Assembly (NCBI RefSeq): GCF_034043515.1
Contig: NZ_CP138214.1
Span: forward strand, 186,001 to 250,000
Source: Pseudomonas sp. MUP55
GTDB lineage: Bacteria > Pseudomonadota > Gammaproteobacteria > Pseudomonadales > Pseudomonadaceae
Reading direction: 5' to 3'
DNA: 64,000 nt
Part shown: positions 45,268 through 56,600 of the stretch, in pieces
How the letters are laid out: the number at the start of each line of letters is the position of its first letter
Numbering within the stretch: position 1 is the first letter of the stretch
Program-made: the position numbers and the translations under genes
The notes under the pieces: generated by a model
What the model was told of the DNA's origin: nothing
Database searches by the model: none
The model's input: only the letters and a program-made list of their open reading frames with translations

Positions 45268-45445
45268 TACACTTAATGTGAGAGCGCTCTGGCTTGGCCC
45301 ACGCTTGTAACTGTTCGAGGTGGGCTCGTTCAACTGTTCGGGCTCATGTCCAGAGCGGAGAGGTGAGTAGCAGCGTGGGCTCCCACACGTGCTTTAAGCA
45401 CTCGGGGCATTCAGCTTGCTACTCACCGCTCTCACCCTCAGTCTA
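45268..45445. ncRNA. Candidate IS110 bridge RNA (seekRNA) region
   Basis: Non-coding DNA upstream of the transposase, where IS110-group elements encode a bridge RNA that pairs with donor and target DNA. It holds several potential stems: AGAGCGCTCT (palindrome, 45281-45290), GCCCACGCT/AGCGTGGGC (around 45298 and 45372), GTGAGTAGC (45363-45371)/GCTACTCAC (45418-45426), and the hairpin GTGCTttaAGCAC (45389-45401). A direct repeat AACTGTTCG recurs at about 45309 and 45332. The strand and ends of the RNA cannot be set by eye. Confidence 0.5.
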
Positions 45446-45463
45446 ATCCTGGCTCAAGACACA

Positions 45464-45545
45464 AGGGGGCTTGCTCCCGATAGCGGAGTGTCAGCCACAA
45501 ATATCTGGCTGATACACCGCCATCGGGGGCAAGCCCCCTCCCACA
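45464..45545. repeat. REPIN with incomplete left REP, next to the IS
   Basis: Right half is a full GCAAGCCCCCTCCCACA core; left half begins AGGGGGCTTGCTCCCGATAG without the leading GTGGGAG seen in the other copies. The missing piece coincides with the inferred IS junction. Confidence 0.8.
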
Positions 45546-45912
45546 TAGGCCATTTCAAATTTCAAAAAGTGGTGGTGGTTCAAACCCTGCTGGTGGAATT
45601 CCGATAAGTGGGATCCAATTCACAAATCCCCCGCGAACTTTCCGCTAATCCTCGGTACTAACCCTAACTCGACGACACCTGATGGCTAAATAATGGCGAT
45701 CATCGCTGATCAGTCGAATCACCATCGAAACAGCCGCCGCCGGTCGGATTAAACGTCTCAGCAATCGCGCCGGAAGCTGTCCGATGAATATTTATTGTTA
45801 TTAATCAAAAATTTAGTCGGATAACGCGCTCGAACACCCAACAGCCCCAGCGTCTTGGACGGCTGCAAGTTCGATGTTAGTTTGCCGGCCCTTGATTTTC
45901 GACGGATCGAAC
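45546..45912 (+). promoter_or_regulatory. Upstream region of the TpsB/CDI operon
   Basis: 367 bp without a gene. 45597-45697 (ATTCCGATAAGTGGGATCCA ... GATGGCTAAATAATGGC) is repeated in front of the second TpsA gene at about 60069-60165. Further right lies an AT-rich patch (ATTTATTGTTATTAATC, about 45787-45803) likely to hold the promoter. No RNA gene was recognised. Confidence 0.5.
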
Positions 45913-47634
45913 ATGCCTCTGTTAATGCCACGGACTCGGTTTCTTCTATGCACCGTCCTGCTCACTTGCCTGGGCTTGAACACTGCATTTGCTGCCCCCA
46001 CGCCCGGCGATCAGGACCTGATCCGCGACCGTCAGAACCGCCTGCTCGAAGAGCAGCAACGGCGCCTGCAGGAACTCCAGGACCTGCCCGGCAAAGCGGC
46101 CAAACCCGAAGCCCCGGCCGCCCCCGCCGACACGCGCTGCTTTCCGATCAAGAACATCGAACTCAAAGGCGCCGACAGCCTGCCGGCCTCCGACCGCGAG
46201 CGCCTGCTCAAGCCTTATATCGGCCAGTGCCTGGGCGTGGCCCAGCTCAACGAACTGCTCAAGGCCATCACCGACTATTACCTCGGTAAAGGCCGCGTCA
46301 CCAGCCGTGCCTACCTGCCGCAGCAAGACCTTTCCAGCGGCCACCTGCAAGTGCTGGTGGTGGAAGGCAAGCTCGAAGCCCTGAAAAGCGCCGAGGGCAG
46401 TACGGTGACCGAGCGTGAATTGGCCATGGCCTTTCCCGGCAAGGTCGGCGAAGCGCTGAACCTGCGCGAAATCGAGCAACTGGTGGACCAGCTCAACCGT
46501 CTGCCGTCCAAACAGGCGCAGATGGAGCTGACCCCCGGCAGCCAGGTCGGCGGCAGCGACGTGGTGGTCAAGAACACGCCGCAAAAGCCCTGGCGCGCCA
46601 GCCTGTCGCGCAATAACGACGGCCAGAAAAGCACCGGCGAACAGCAATGGGGCGCCGGCCTTGAGTGGGACAGCCCGCTGGGCCTGGGCGACCAGCTGAT
46701 GCTGCGCGGCGGTCACGATGCGGTCAGCGACCACCAGAAAACCTCGAAAAACACCCTGCTTTACTACAACGTGCCGTGGGGCTGGTGGAACTTCAGTTAC
46801 ACCTACAGCGACAGTGATTACCGCGCGCTCGGCTACACCGATACCTTCAAGTTCAAGCAGTCGGGCGATAACGAAAACCATCAGTTGCGCGCCGAGCGCG
46901 TGATTCATCGCGACGATGTGAGCAAGACCTCGGTCAACGTCGGCCTCGCCCACTTGCGCACCAACAACTACGTCAATGACGCCCACCTTGATACCAGCAG
47001 CAACCGCCTCAGCGAACTGCAACTGGGCATCAACCACGGCCGACGCATCGGCAGCGCGTTCGTCAACCTCGACCTGGGCATGCAAAGCGGCATCGGCCTG
47101 CTCGACGCCCAGTCGCAGGACGAGCGTGACTCCCTGGGCCGACGTCAGCCGAACTCGCGCTACCGCAAATACACCGCCACCCTCAGCTACCTGCAACCGT
47201 TCAGCCTGTGGGGCGAGTCGTTCAGTTTTTCCAGCCTGGCCACCGGCCAACGCAGCGAAGACATCCTCTTCAGCCCACAACGCATGAGCCTGGGCGGCTC
47301 CGCCTCGGTACGTGGCTTCAAGGACCAGCAACTGACCGGCGACAGCGGCGGCTACTGGCGCAACGAAGTGCGCTGGGCGCGCCCGGTGACCCTCGACTGG
47401 ATGCGCCCGGCCTTCGCCGAATACGGCGCCAGCGTCGGCTACGACCAGGGCGTGATCAGCAACGACCGCTACAACGACAACCTGCATGGGCGGGTCTCCA
47501 GCAACTCCCTGGAGCTGTTCGCCCGCGGCAAACACGTCAGCACCAGCGTGACCTTTGCCCACTCGTTAGAAAGACCTGGCGTGATCACCGAGCGCGAAGC
47601 GCCGATCTATTTCCGCATGGACTTCTTCCTGTAA
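45913..47634 (+). CDS. cdiB: TpsB/ShlB/FhaC-family outer-membrane transporter (CdiB-like)
   Basis: Outer-membrane partner that secretes the following TpsA exoprotein. 573 aa from ATG 45913 (signal peptide MPLLMPRTRFLLCTVLLTCL... to TAFA, ~residue 27); the upstream extension lacks a signal. N-terminal coiled part rich in Arg/Gln (~35-60) forms the plug helix, then two POTRA domains (~75-220; FPIKNIELKGADSLPASDRE begins the first), and a 16-stranded barrel with the VRGF motif at residues 466-469, the conserved loop-6 signature. C-terminal strand ends YFRMDFFL with terminal hydrophobic residues. Gene order TpsB, TpsA, small membrane protein is that of cdiBAI loci. Only one TpsB is present for two TpsA genes in this window. 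Confidence 0.92.
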   Translation: MPLLMPRTRFLLCTVLLTCLGLNTAFAAPTPGDQDLIRDRQNRLLEEQQRRLQELQDLPGKAAKPEAPAAPADTRCFPIKNIELKGADSLPASDRERLLKPYIGQCLGVAQLNELLKAITDYYLGKGRVTSRAYLPQQDLSSGHLQVLVVEGKLEALKSAEGSTVTERELAMAFPGKVGEALNLREIEQLVDQLNRLPSKQAQMELTPGSQVGGSDVVVKNTPQKPWRASLSRNNDGQKSTGEQQWGAGLEWDSPLGLGDQLMLRGGHDAVSDHQKTSKNTLLYYNVPWGWWNFSYTYSDSDYRALGYTDTFKFKQSGDNENHQLRAERVIHRDDVSKTSVNVGLAHLRTNNYVNDAHLDTSSNRLSELQLGINHGRRIGSAFVNLDLGMQSGIGLLDAQSQDERDSLGRRQPNSRYRKYTATLSYLQPFSLWGESFSFSSLATGQRSEDILFSPQRMSLGGSASVRGFKDQQLTGDSGGYWRNEVRWARPVTLDWMRPAFAEYGASVGYDQGVISNDRYNDNLHGRVSSNSLELFARGKHVSTSVTFAHSLERPGVITEREAPIYFRMDFFL

Positions 47635-47665
47635 TTCAACGCCCCGCTGCAATGAGAACCTGACA

Positions 47666-50600
47666 ATGGATGTCCGCCACTTCGCCTTCCTGGCCCGCCA
47701 ACCTTCTGCTGCCCTGAAGTCGCGAAACTCGTTCTTCGGCCTGCCCAAGCGCGGGCTGGCGTTGATCTTGGCCAACGCGCTGTTCTGGCAGCCGCTGCTG
47801 GCCCAGGCCGAAGGCATCGTGGTCAGCGCGCCGGGCACTACGGTCGGCCAGGCGGGCAATGGCGTACCGGTGGTGAACATCGCCACGCCCAATGGCGCGG
47901 GCTTGTCCCATAACCAGTTCCAGCAGTACAACGTCGGCCCCAACGGCGTGATCCTCAACAACGCCACCGGCGCGGTGGTAAACACCCAGTTGGGCGGCTA
48001 CATCGTCGGAAACCCCAACCTCAAGGGCGGCGCGGCCAGCGTCATCCTCAACGAAGTCAACGGCGGCAGCGCCAGCCAGTTGCGCGGCTACACCGAAGTG
48101 GCGGGGCAGTCAGCCAAGGTCATCGTCGCCAACCCCTACGGGATTACCTGCAGCGGTTGCGGCTTTATCAACACGCCCAACGTCACCCTCACCACCGGCA
48201 AACCCATCATCGACCCGACCGGCCAGCTGAAAAGCTACCAGGTCGATGGCGGCGCCGTGACCATCGACGGCGAAGGCTTGAACGCCAGCAACGTCGACCG
48301 TTTCGACATCATCACCCGCTCGGCCAAGATCAACGCGCAGATCAATGCCCGCGAACTCAACGTGATCGCCGGGCGCAACGACGTCGATGCACAAAGCCTG
48401 AACACCACCCCACGCGCCGACGACGGCAGCGCCAAGCCGGAGCTGGCCATTGACTCCTCGGCCCTGGGCGGCATGTATGCGGGTGCGATCAAACTGGTGG
48501 GCACCGAAGCGGGCGTGGGCGTGAAGCTCGATGGCACCCTGGCGGCCAGCGGTGGGGATATCCAGCTCGATGCCAACGGGCGCTTGAGCATGGCGCAGGC
48601 GGCGGCCACCGGGAACGTCAAGGTCACCGCGCAGAATGTCGACCTCACCGACAAGGTCTACGCCGGACAAGCGCTGGACGTGCAAACCCAAGGCGATCTC
48701 ATCAACCGCAAAAGCCTCGCCGCACGTGACCGCATCGCGCTGTCCAGCGGCGGCACGCTGACCAACAGCGACATCATCGAAGCCGGCGTCAACCCCGATA
48801 ACACCCGCAACGCGGCGGGTGATGTGAGCCTGCGCGCCAAGACCCTCAACAACACCGGCACCAGCGTCATCGCCAGCCGTGCGTTGACCGTTGATGCCCA
48901 AACCGTGAACAACCAGGGCGGCACCCTCAGTGCGCGGCAACGCGCCAGCGTCACGGCGGCTGCGCTCGATAACCGCAACAAGGGGCGGGTTCTCAGCAGC
49001 GCCGCGCTGGATATCAGCGCCAGCGATCTGCAGAACGGCCAGGGCGGATTGATCACCAGCAATGGGCCACTGACCGCCAATGCGGGCGCTGTGCACAATA
49101 CCGGCGGCGAAATCTCCAGCCTGGACACTGCCACGCTGACGGTGGCCACCCTGGACAACGTCGCAGGCCTGGTCACCGCAGGCAAGGCGTTGAGCCTCAA
49201 CGCTGGCACGCTCGACAACCAGAACGGGCTAGTCACCAGCCAGGGCGTTCTTCACCTCACCGGTAATCGCCTGGACAACCGCCAGAAAGGCCTGGTCGCC
49301 AGCACTGGCGGCGTGCAGCTTGACGTCGCCAACATCGACAACCGCAACGGCGAGCTCTCCAGCCGTGCGGGTGTGGCGGTGAACGGCACGCAATTGGATA
49401 ACAGCGATGGCGGCCTGGTGGTGACCGCCAGCGGCTTGAACCTGAACGTCGATCAATTGCTCAACCGCAACCAGGGCCTGATCAGCAGCGAAGGACCGCT
49501 CACCGTAACCACAGGTACCCTGGTCAACCGTGGTGGCACGCTCTCAAGCGCTGGCCCGCTGAGCATCGGCGCCCGTGACGCGGTGGACAACCAAGGCGGG
49601 CGTCTGGTGACCGACGGCACCCTGACCCTGAACAGCGCAAGCGTCGACAACAGCCAGCAAGGCACCCTCAGCGCGCGTGATGCGCTGCACATCGACACCC
49701 GCGACCTGAACAACGGGCACGGCGGCCAACTGACCAGCGCCACCGGCCTGACCCTTGAACTCAATCGGGGCCAATTCAACAACCAGGGCGGGCTGATCAA
49801 CGGCCCGCTGTTGGTGCTCAACAACCTCAAGGACGTCAATAACCAGGGCGGCGAGATTTCCAGCAGCCAGGCATTCACGCTCACCGCCGACAACCTCGAC
49901 AACAGCGGCGGTAAAGTGCTGGGCAATACTGCGCTGACCCTACGCATCGGCCAGGCCCTGACGAACATCAAGGGCATGATTGCCGCCGCTGCGGTGGATG
50001 CACGCGCCGCCAGCCTGGACAACAGCGGCGGAACCCTCACCAGCCGTGGCGATACCGTGCTCAACGTGAGCGGGCCATTGACCAACCAGGCCAAGGGCCT
50101 GATCAACGCGGCCAACCTGCTGAGCATCAATACCGCGAGCCTGGATAACCAGGGCGGCTCTTTGCTCGGCAGCGCCATTGCCGTGGACTTCGGCAGTGCT
50201 TCCGGCGACCTGAACAACACTGGTGGCCTGATCACCACCGCCGGCAACCTGAGCATCAATCACCTGCGCGACTTGAATAACCAGGGCGGCGAACTCTCCA
50301 GCGCGCAGACCCTGAACCTCAGTGGACGCACCCTCGACAACAGCGCGGGCAAGCTGATCAGCAATAACCTGCTGGTGCTCAACGCCGACACGCTGATCAA
50401 CCAAAACGGGCTGATGTCCGGCTGGCAAGGCCTGAGCGCCACTGCCGCAAGCCTGGACAACCGCAACAGCGGCACCCTGTCGAGCCGTTACGGCGACCTC
50501 AATGCCACGCTCACCGGCCGCCTGCTCAACAGCGGCGCGGGTGCGCTGGTCAGCCAGAAAGCGCTGACGGTCAGCGCCGCTGAGTTGGATAACAGCGACA

Positions 50601-53600
50601 AGGGCGTGCTTTCCAGCGCTACCGAACAAAACCTCAAGGTCACCGGCCTGCTCAATAACGCCAATGGCGGCACCATCGACAGCGGCACGGCCCTGGACCT
50701 GACCGCGCAGAACCTGGACAACAGCGCCGGCAGCATCAGCGGGGGCACCGACACCCGCCTGGACCTGTTGGCGACCCTGACCAATACCAACGGCAAATTG
50801 GCCAGCGGCGGCCCGTTGCTGATCAGCCGCGCGGCGCAGATCAACAACCAGGGCGGGCAGATTGCCAGCCAAGGCCTGTTGACGCTGCTGACCGGCGGCC
50901 TGGATAACCGTAATCGCGGCACACTGGCCGCAAATGACCGCCTGAGCATCACCGCCAGTGGCCTGGTGCAGAACGGCAGCGATGGCCTGATCTACAGCCA
51001 GAACGCTGACCTCAAGCTCAGCGCCGACCGTCTCGACAATGCCAAAGGCTCGCTGCAAAGCCAGGGCGGGCTGACGCTCGATGTGGTCAATGCTGTCGAT
51101 AACCAGAGCGGCAAACTGATCGCCCAGACCGGCGACCTGAATATCAAAGCCGCCAGCCTGGACAACCGTGGCGGTACCCTCGCCAGTCTCAAGGCCTTGC
51201 TGCAGACCCGAGTCGTCGGCGTGCTGCGCAACGGCTACGACCTCAACAACAACCGCCAGGGCGGCGTGATGCAGGGCCAGACCCTGGACCTGCAGGCCGG
51301 TGGCGTCGATAACTATGGCGGACGCATCTCCGCCCAGGGCGGCGACGGCCTGGTGACCACCGGCAATTTCGACAACCGCAACGGCGGGCTCTATGCCAAA
51401 GGCCTGATGCGCGTGGTCGGCCACGATTTCGATAACAGCGGCGACAACGATGGCCAAATAGCCGCTCGGCAAATCGACCTGGACCTCAGCGGCGCGTTGA
51501 ACAACCGCCTGGGCATCATCGAAAGCGAATCCACCCTCAAGGTCCGCGCCGCCAGCCTGGACAACCAGACCGGACGCCTGCGTGCCCTGGGGCCCGACGG
51601 CACGACTGAGTTCGCCATCGGTGGCGTGTTCGACAACCGCAACGGCGTGCTGGAAACCGCCAACACCAACCTGACACTGGACGCCGGCAGCCTGCAAAAC
51701 CTTGGCGGTAGTGTGCTGCACGTGGGCACCGGCAACTTCGGCATTGCCCCCGCCAACCTCAATGACGTCGGCGGCAGCCTGGTGACGCGGGGCGACCTGA
51801 CGATCACCCAGGACAACTGGACCAACAGCAGCGTGATCCAGGCCGGACAACTGACGGTCAACGTCAACACGCTCGACCAGACAACAACCGGTCAATTGCT
51901 CGGCGCCCGACGCTTTATCGGCAGCGGCGGCAACTGGTCCACCAACGGCCTGATCGCCAGCGACGGCGACCTCGACCTGACCTTGAGCGGCGCGTTGAAC
52001 AGCAGCGGGCGCATCAGCAGCCTGGGCAAATTGAACTTCACCGCCGCCCAGGCGAACTTGAGCGACGTCGCCAGCATCGCCGGCGGTGGCGTGACCCGCG
52101 CAACCCTCAGCGGCACCCTGAACAACCACGGCCGCCTGACCTCGGCCACTGACCTGCTGATCAACGCGGGCGCCCTCAACAACTACGCAACGCTCGGCAG
52201 CGGGCAAGCGCTCACGGTCACCACCGGCGCATTGCTCAACGACCACGGCCTGATCTTCAGCGGCGCTGACATGAGCCTGCGTGTGGCGTCGCTGAACAAC
52301 AGCTACGGCGACGTCTACAGCATGGGCAACCTGAGCGTCGATCGTGACGGCAAGGGTGGGTTGGCTGACAGCATTATCAACAGATCTTCGAGCATGCAGA
52401 GTGATGGTGACCTGACCCTCACCGCCGCTACGATCAAAAATGAGCGTGCGGTACTGACCGTCAATGATGCGGGCGTATACAGCGCCTCGGCCACGGAAGG
52501 CACCTGCATCGAGTACGTCAACGCCGGTGACTGCCATGCCGGTGGTACGGGGCGTAACTACGTGTGGGAACTGGTGACCCGCGACAAACTGGAGGTGACC
52601 GCCGCCAGTGCCGGTTCGAGCATTACTTCCGGCGGTAACATGACCCTGGCCGGCGGCGACCTGCTCAACAGCAGCAGTTCGATTGCAACGGGCGGTAACT
52701 TCACGGCGCGCCTGAACAACCTCGTCAACACGGGGATCGAAACCGGCGAGACCGAGACCTACCGGCTCTTTACCTCCGCGCGCACCGAGCATCCACGCGG
52801 CTGGTTCAATGCCGCCAGCGCACTGACCAACAAGTACTGGTACAAAAGCCCTAATTACACGCCCAATGACCTTGGCGGCCTTGAAGCGGCCGTGGCCAAC
52901 TTCGTCGGCATCATGGAGAGCGAACGCACCCAGTTCGGCAAGGTCACCAAAATCGCCAGCGATGATCAGCGTTACGCCGCCGTGATTCAGGCTGGCGGCG
53001 CGGTGGACGTCAAGGCGCAAGCCGGTATCGACAACAGCGTGGTGCGCCTGGGCTACAACTACATCGGTGCGGGCGCCAAAACCACCACCGGCGCTACCGG
53101 TGCCAGTGGCGCAGCCGGTTACTCGACCCGCATCACCCTTAACCAGCAATTGCCTCCTGATCTGGCCCAGCAGCAGATCAACCCGCTGAGCTTGCCCGGC
53201 TTCACCCTGCCCAGCGGGCAGGGCGGCCTGTTCCGCCTCAGTGGCGAAGGCAGCAGCGCGCCAGCCAGCACCGGCCCGCAAGGCTGGACACTGGGCGGCG
53301 GTGGCGTAGACCGAGCACCGGTTACCGGGCCGGTCGTACCCGGCACCGGCTCCTCGGCCGACGGTGTCGTCATCAATCGGGTGCAAGGCCTGCCGGACAG
53401 CCAGTTCGTCTCCAACCCACAGAAATACCTGATCGAAACCAACCCGCAGCTGACCAACCTCAGCCAGTTCCTCAGTTCCGATTACCTGCTGTCCAAGATC
53501 GGCTACGACCCCGACCAGGCGCAAAAACGCCTGGGTGACGGCCTCTATGAACAACGCCTGATCCAGCAAGCGGTCATTGCCCGCACCGGCCAGCGCTTCA

Positions 53601-56600
53601 TCGACGGCCAAACCAGTGACACGGCGATGTTCAAGTACCTGATGGACAACGCCATCGGCAGCCGTCATGCGCTCAACCTGTCGGTCGGTGTAAGCCTCAC
53701 CGCCGAACAAGTCGCGGCCCTGACCCACGATATCGTGTGGATGGAAAACGCCACCGTCGCCGGCCAGCAAGTGCTGGTGCCCGTGCTCTACCTGGCCCAG
53801 GCCAACAACCGCCTGGCGCCCAATGGCGCGTTGATCACCGGCAACGACCTGAGCTTGGTAAGCGGCGCAGACCTCAACAACGTCGGCACCCTGCGCGCCA
53901 CCCAAAACCTCGCCGCCAGCGCCGGGCGCAACATGGTCAACAGCGGCCTGGTTCAAGCCGGCAACCGCCTCGACCTCCTCGCGGGCAACAGCCTGACCAA
54001 CCGCGCCGGCGGCATCATTGCCGGACGCGATGTCAGCGTGGGCGCGATCAGCGGCGATGTGCTCAATGAGCGCACCGTCACCAGCCACCAGAGCAGCAGC
54101 GGCTACCGCACCGAACGCACCGACTTCGTCGACAACGCCGCGCGCATCGAAGCCGCCAACACCCTGGCCCTGCAAGCCGGTCGCGACGTCAACAGCACTG
54201 GCGGTGTACTCAAGAGTGGCGCCGACACCCGCATCCAGGCCGGGCGTGACGTGAACCTGGCCACCGCCGAACAGCGTAACGCCAATGTCGTCAGCACCTA
54301 CTCACGCAACAGCAGCGTGACGCAGTACGGCACCGTGATAGAAGCGGGGCGGGACTTCCAGATTGTGGCGGCACGGGATATCAGTGCCATCGGCAGCCAG
54401 TTGAATGCAACGCGTGATCTGGCGATGGTGGCCAAGGGGAATGTGAACCTGGCTTCGGCGGCGAATGAACAGCATTCGGCCTTCAACTCCAAGAAGGTCA
54501 CCAGTGTCGAAGACCATGTTCAGCAGGTATCAACCGTGCTCAAAGCAGGCGGTGACGCCACCCTGAGCGCCGGGCAGAACCTGCAATTGGTGGCCAGTCA
54601 GGTGAACGCAGGCAATGAAGCCTATCTGGTCGCTGGCAAGGATCTCAGCCTGAAAGCCGCTGAAAACCAGGACTACAGTTTCTACAGCAAGACCAAGAAA
54701 ACCTCCCAGGGCAAAAAATTCCGCCTGGATGAAACCGACGTCGTGAATAACGTAGGCAGCCTCGTCAGCGCCGGCAAAAACAGCACCGTAGTGGCGGGTG
54801 AAAACCTGCTGCTGGCCGGTAGCGCCGTCACCGCCGAAAAAGGCGCCACGCAACTGGCGGCCGGCCAGGACGTGAACATCCTGGCCGCCACTAACTCAGA
54901 CAGCGCCCGCCACGAACGCAAGGAAAGCAAAAGCAGCTGGGGCGGCCTGAAGTCGAGCAAGGTTCAGGACAAAGTCGACGAAAAACGCACCACCGCCCTG
55001 GGCAGCGTGGTCTCCGGCGAAACCGTCACCATTGCCGCCAAGCGCGACGCCACAGTCACCGGTTCCAACCTGGTCAGCACCGGCGACCTCGCCGTCCAGG
55101 CCGGCCGCGACCTGACCATCGACGCGGCGCAAAACACCTTCGCCCGCACCGACATGCACAAGGAGAAGAATCGCGACCTCACCGGCGTGCTGACCGGCAA
55201 CAAGCTCGGTCTGGACGACATGACCGGCAACCAGAAGCTGTACATCAACAGCTCGAAGCACAATGGCACGGCCAATGAAATGACCTTGACCGGCAGCACT
55301 ATTGGCTCGAGTGCGGGCAATGTGTCGTTGACAGCGGGGCGTGAGTTGAAGGTGGTGGCCAGTGATTTGGTGAGCACCAAGAACATGGAGTTGAGTGGGG
55401 CTGATGTCACCGTCACTTCGGGGTTGGAGACGGCCAGTCAGACCAGTAAGGACAGTTCCAAGAGCTTGGCGGTTGGGCGGGTGATCGCGGGCTCGGTGGT
55501 TGACACCGCCACCAGCATGCGCGATGCCGTCAAAGCGGCCCGTAGTGCTGATGACCCACGCCTCAAGGCAGTCAAAATCGCCCAGGCTGCCCTCGCCGCC
55601 TACAACCTTAACGGCCAGGCTTCGGACGCCAATGCGCAAAGCTCCGGTTTCAAAAATAAAATCGGCGGCACGCCCGGCAACGGTTCGCTGATCAAGATCG
55701 GTACTGAACTGGCCAATAACCGCAGCAAGAACAGCAGCGAATTCAACAGTGTCACCGCCAAGCAGAGCACGCTCAACGCAGGGCAAGACTTGTCGATCGT
55801 TGCCACGGGCGCAGCGGTGGGTACTCAGGGTGATATCCAGATCACCGGCAGCAGCTTGAAAGCCGCCAACACCTTGTTGTTAGCCAAAAACGATGTGTTG
55901 ATGCAAAGCGCACAAAACACCACCGACCGCAAAAACGAAGGGTCGAAAAATAAAACCGCTATTGGCGCCAGCTTCAATATTGGCGAGCAAAACGGCTTCA
56001 CCCTCGACCTCGGAGCGCAGGGTGCCAAGAACAATGGCAACGGTAACTCCGTCACTCAGGTCAATAGCACCCTCGATACGGGCAGCCTGTTGTTACAAAG
56101 CGGTGGCGATACCACCCTCAAAGGCGCCCAGGTTCGCGCGGACCGTATCAAGGCAGATATTGGCGGCAACCTCAATATCATCTCCCTCCAGGACACCGAG
56201 TCGTCGCGCAGCAAACAGAGCAGCGCGGGCTTCGGCGCGAGTATTTGCATCCCGCCGTTCTGCTACGGTGCCACCGTCGCGGGCTCGGCGAACCTTGCCG
56301 CCGCGAATATGAACAGCGACTACAAGGGCGTGACCGATCAGAGTGGTTTGTATGCGGGTACAGGCGGCTACGACATCAATGTCGGCAGGACCACCACCCT
56401 GCAAGGCGCGGTGATTGCCAGTGAGGCGTCAGCTGATAAGAACCGCCTAAGCACTGACCGCCTGATTGTCAGCGATATCAAGAATGTCAGCGAAATCAAA
56501 AGCCAGTCTGCCGGTATTTCGGTGTCTTCCAGCAGTACCAGCGGTGCGTCTATGGGCGGCAGCATCCCGATAGCACTCAAGGAGAAAGACCACAGTTACA

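Larger units (their letters stand above)
44223..45463 (-). mobile_element. IS110-family insertion sequence, possibly inserted in a REP
   Basis: About 1.24 kb containing one transposase gene and a structured non-coding upstream end. No terminal inverted repeats are evident, as is usual in this family. The ends are inferred: the left flank ends in TGTGGGAG and the right flank begins GGGGGCTTGCTCCCGATAGC; joined, these would rebuild a first REP core of the REPIN now starting at 45464. An alternative left end near 44281 is possible, because TGTGGGAGC / GCTCCCACA (44215-44280) also make a small inverted pair. Exact ends cannot be set without an empty-site comparison. Confidence 0.6.

Noticed and set aside
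49940..54175. Minus-strand open frame of 1,411 codons inside the first tpsA
   Set aside because: Antisense shadow of the haemagglutinin repeats (Ala/Val/Gln-rich, no domain features, no ribosome-binding site).
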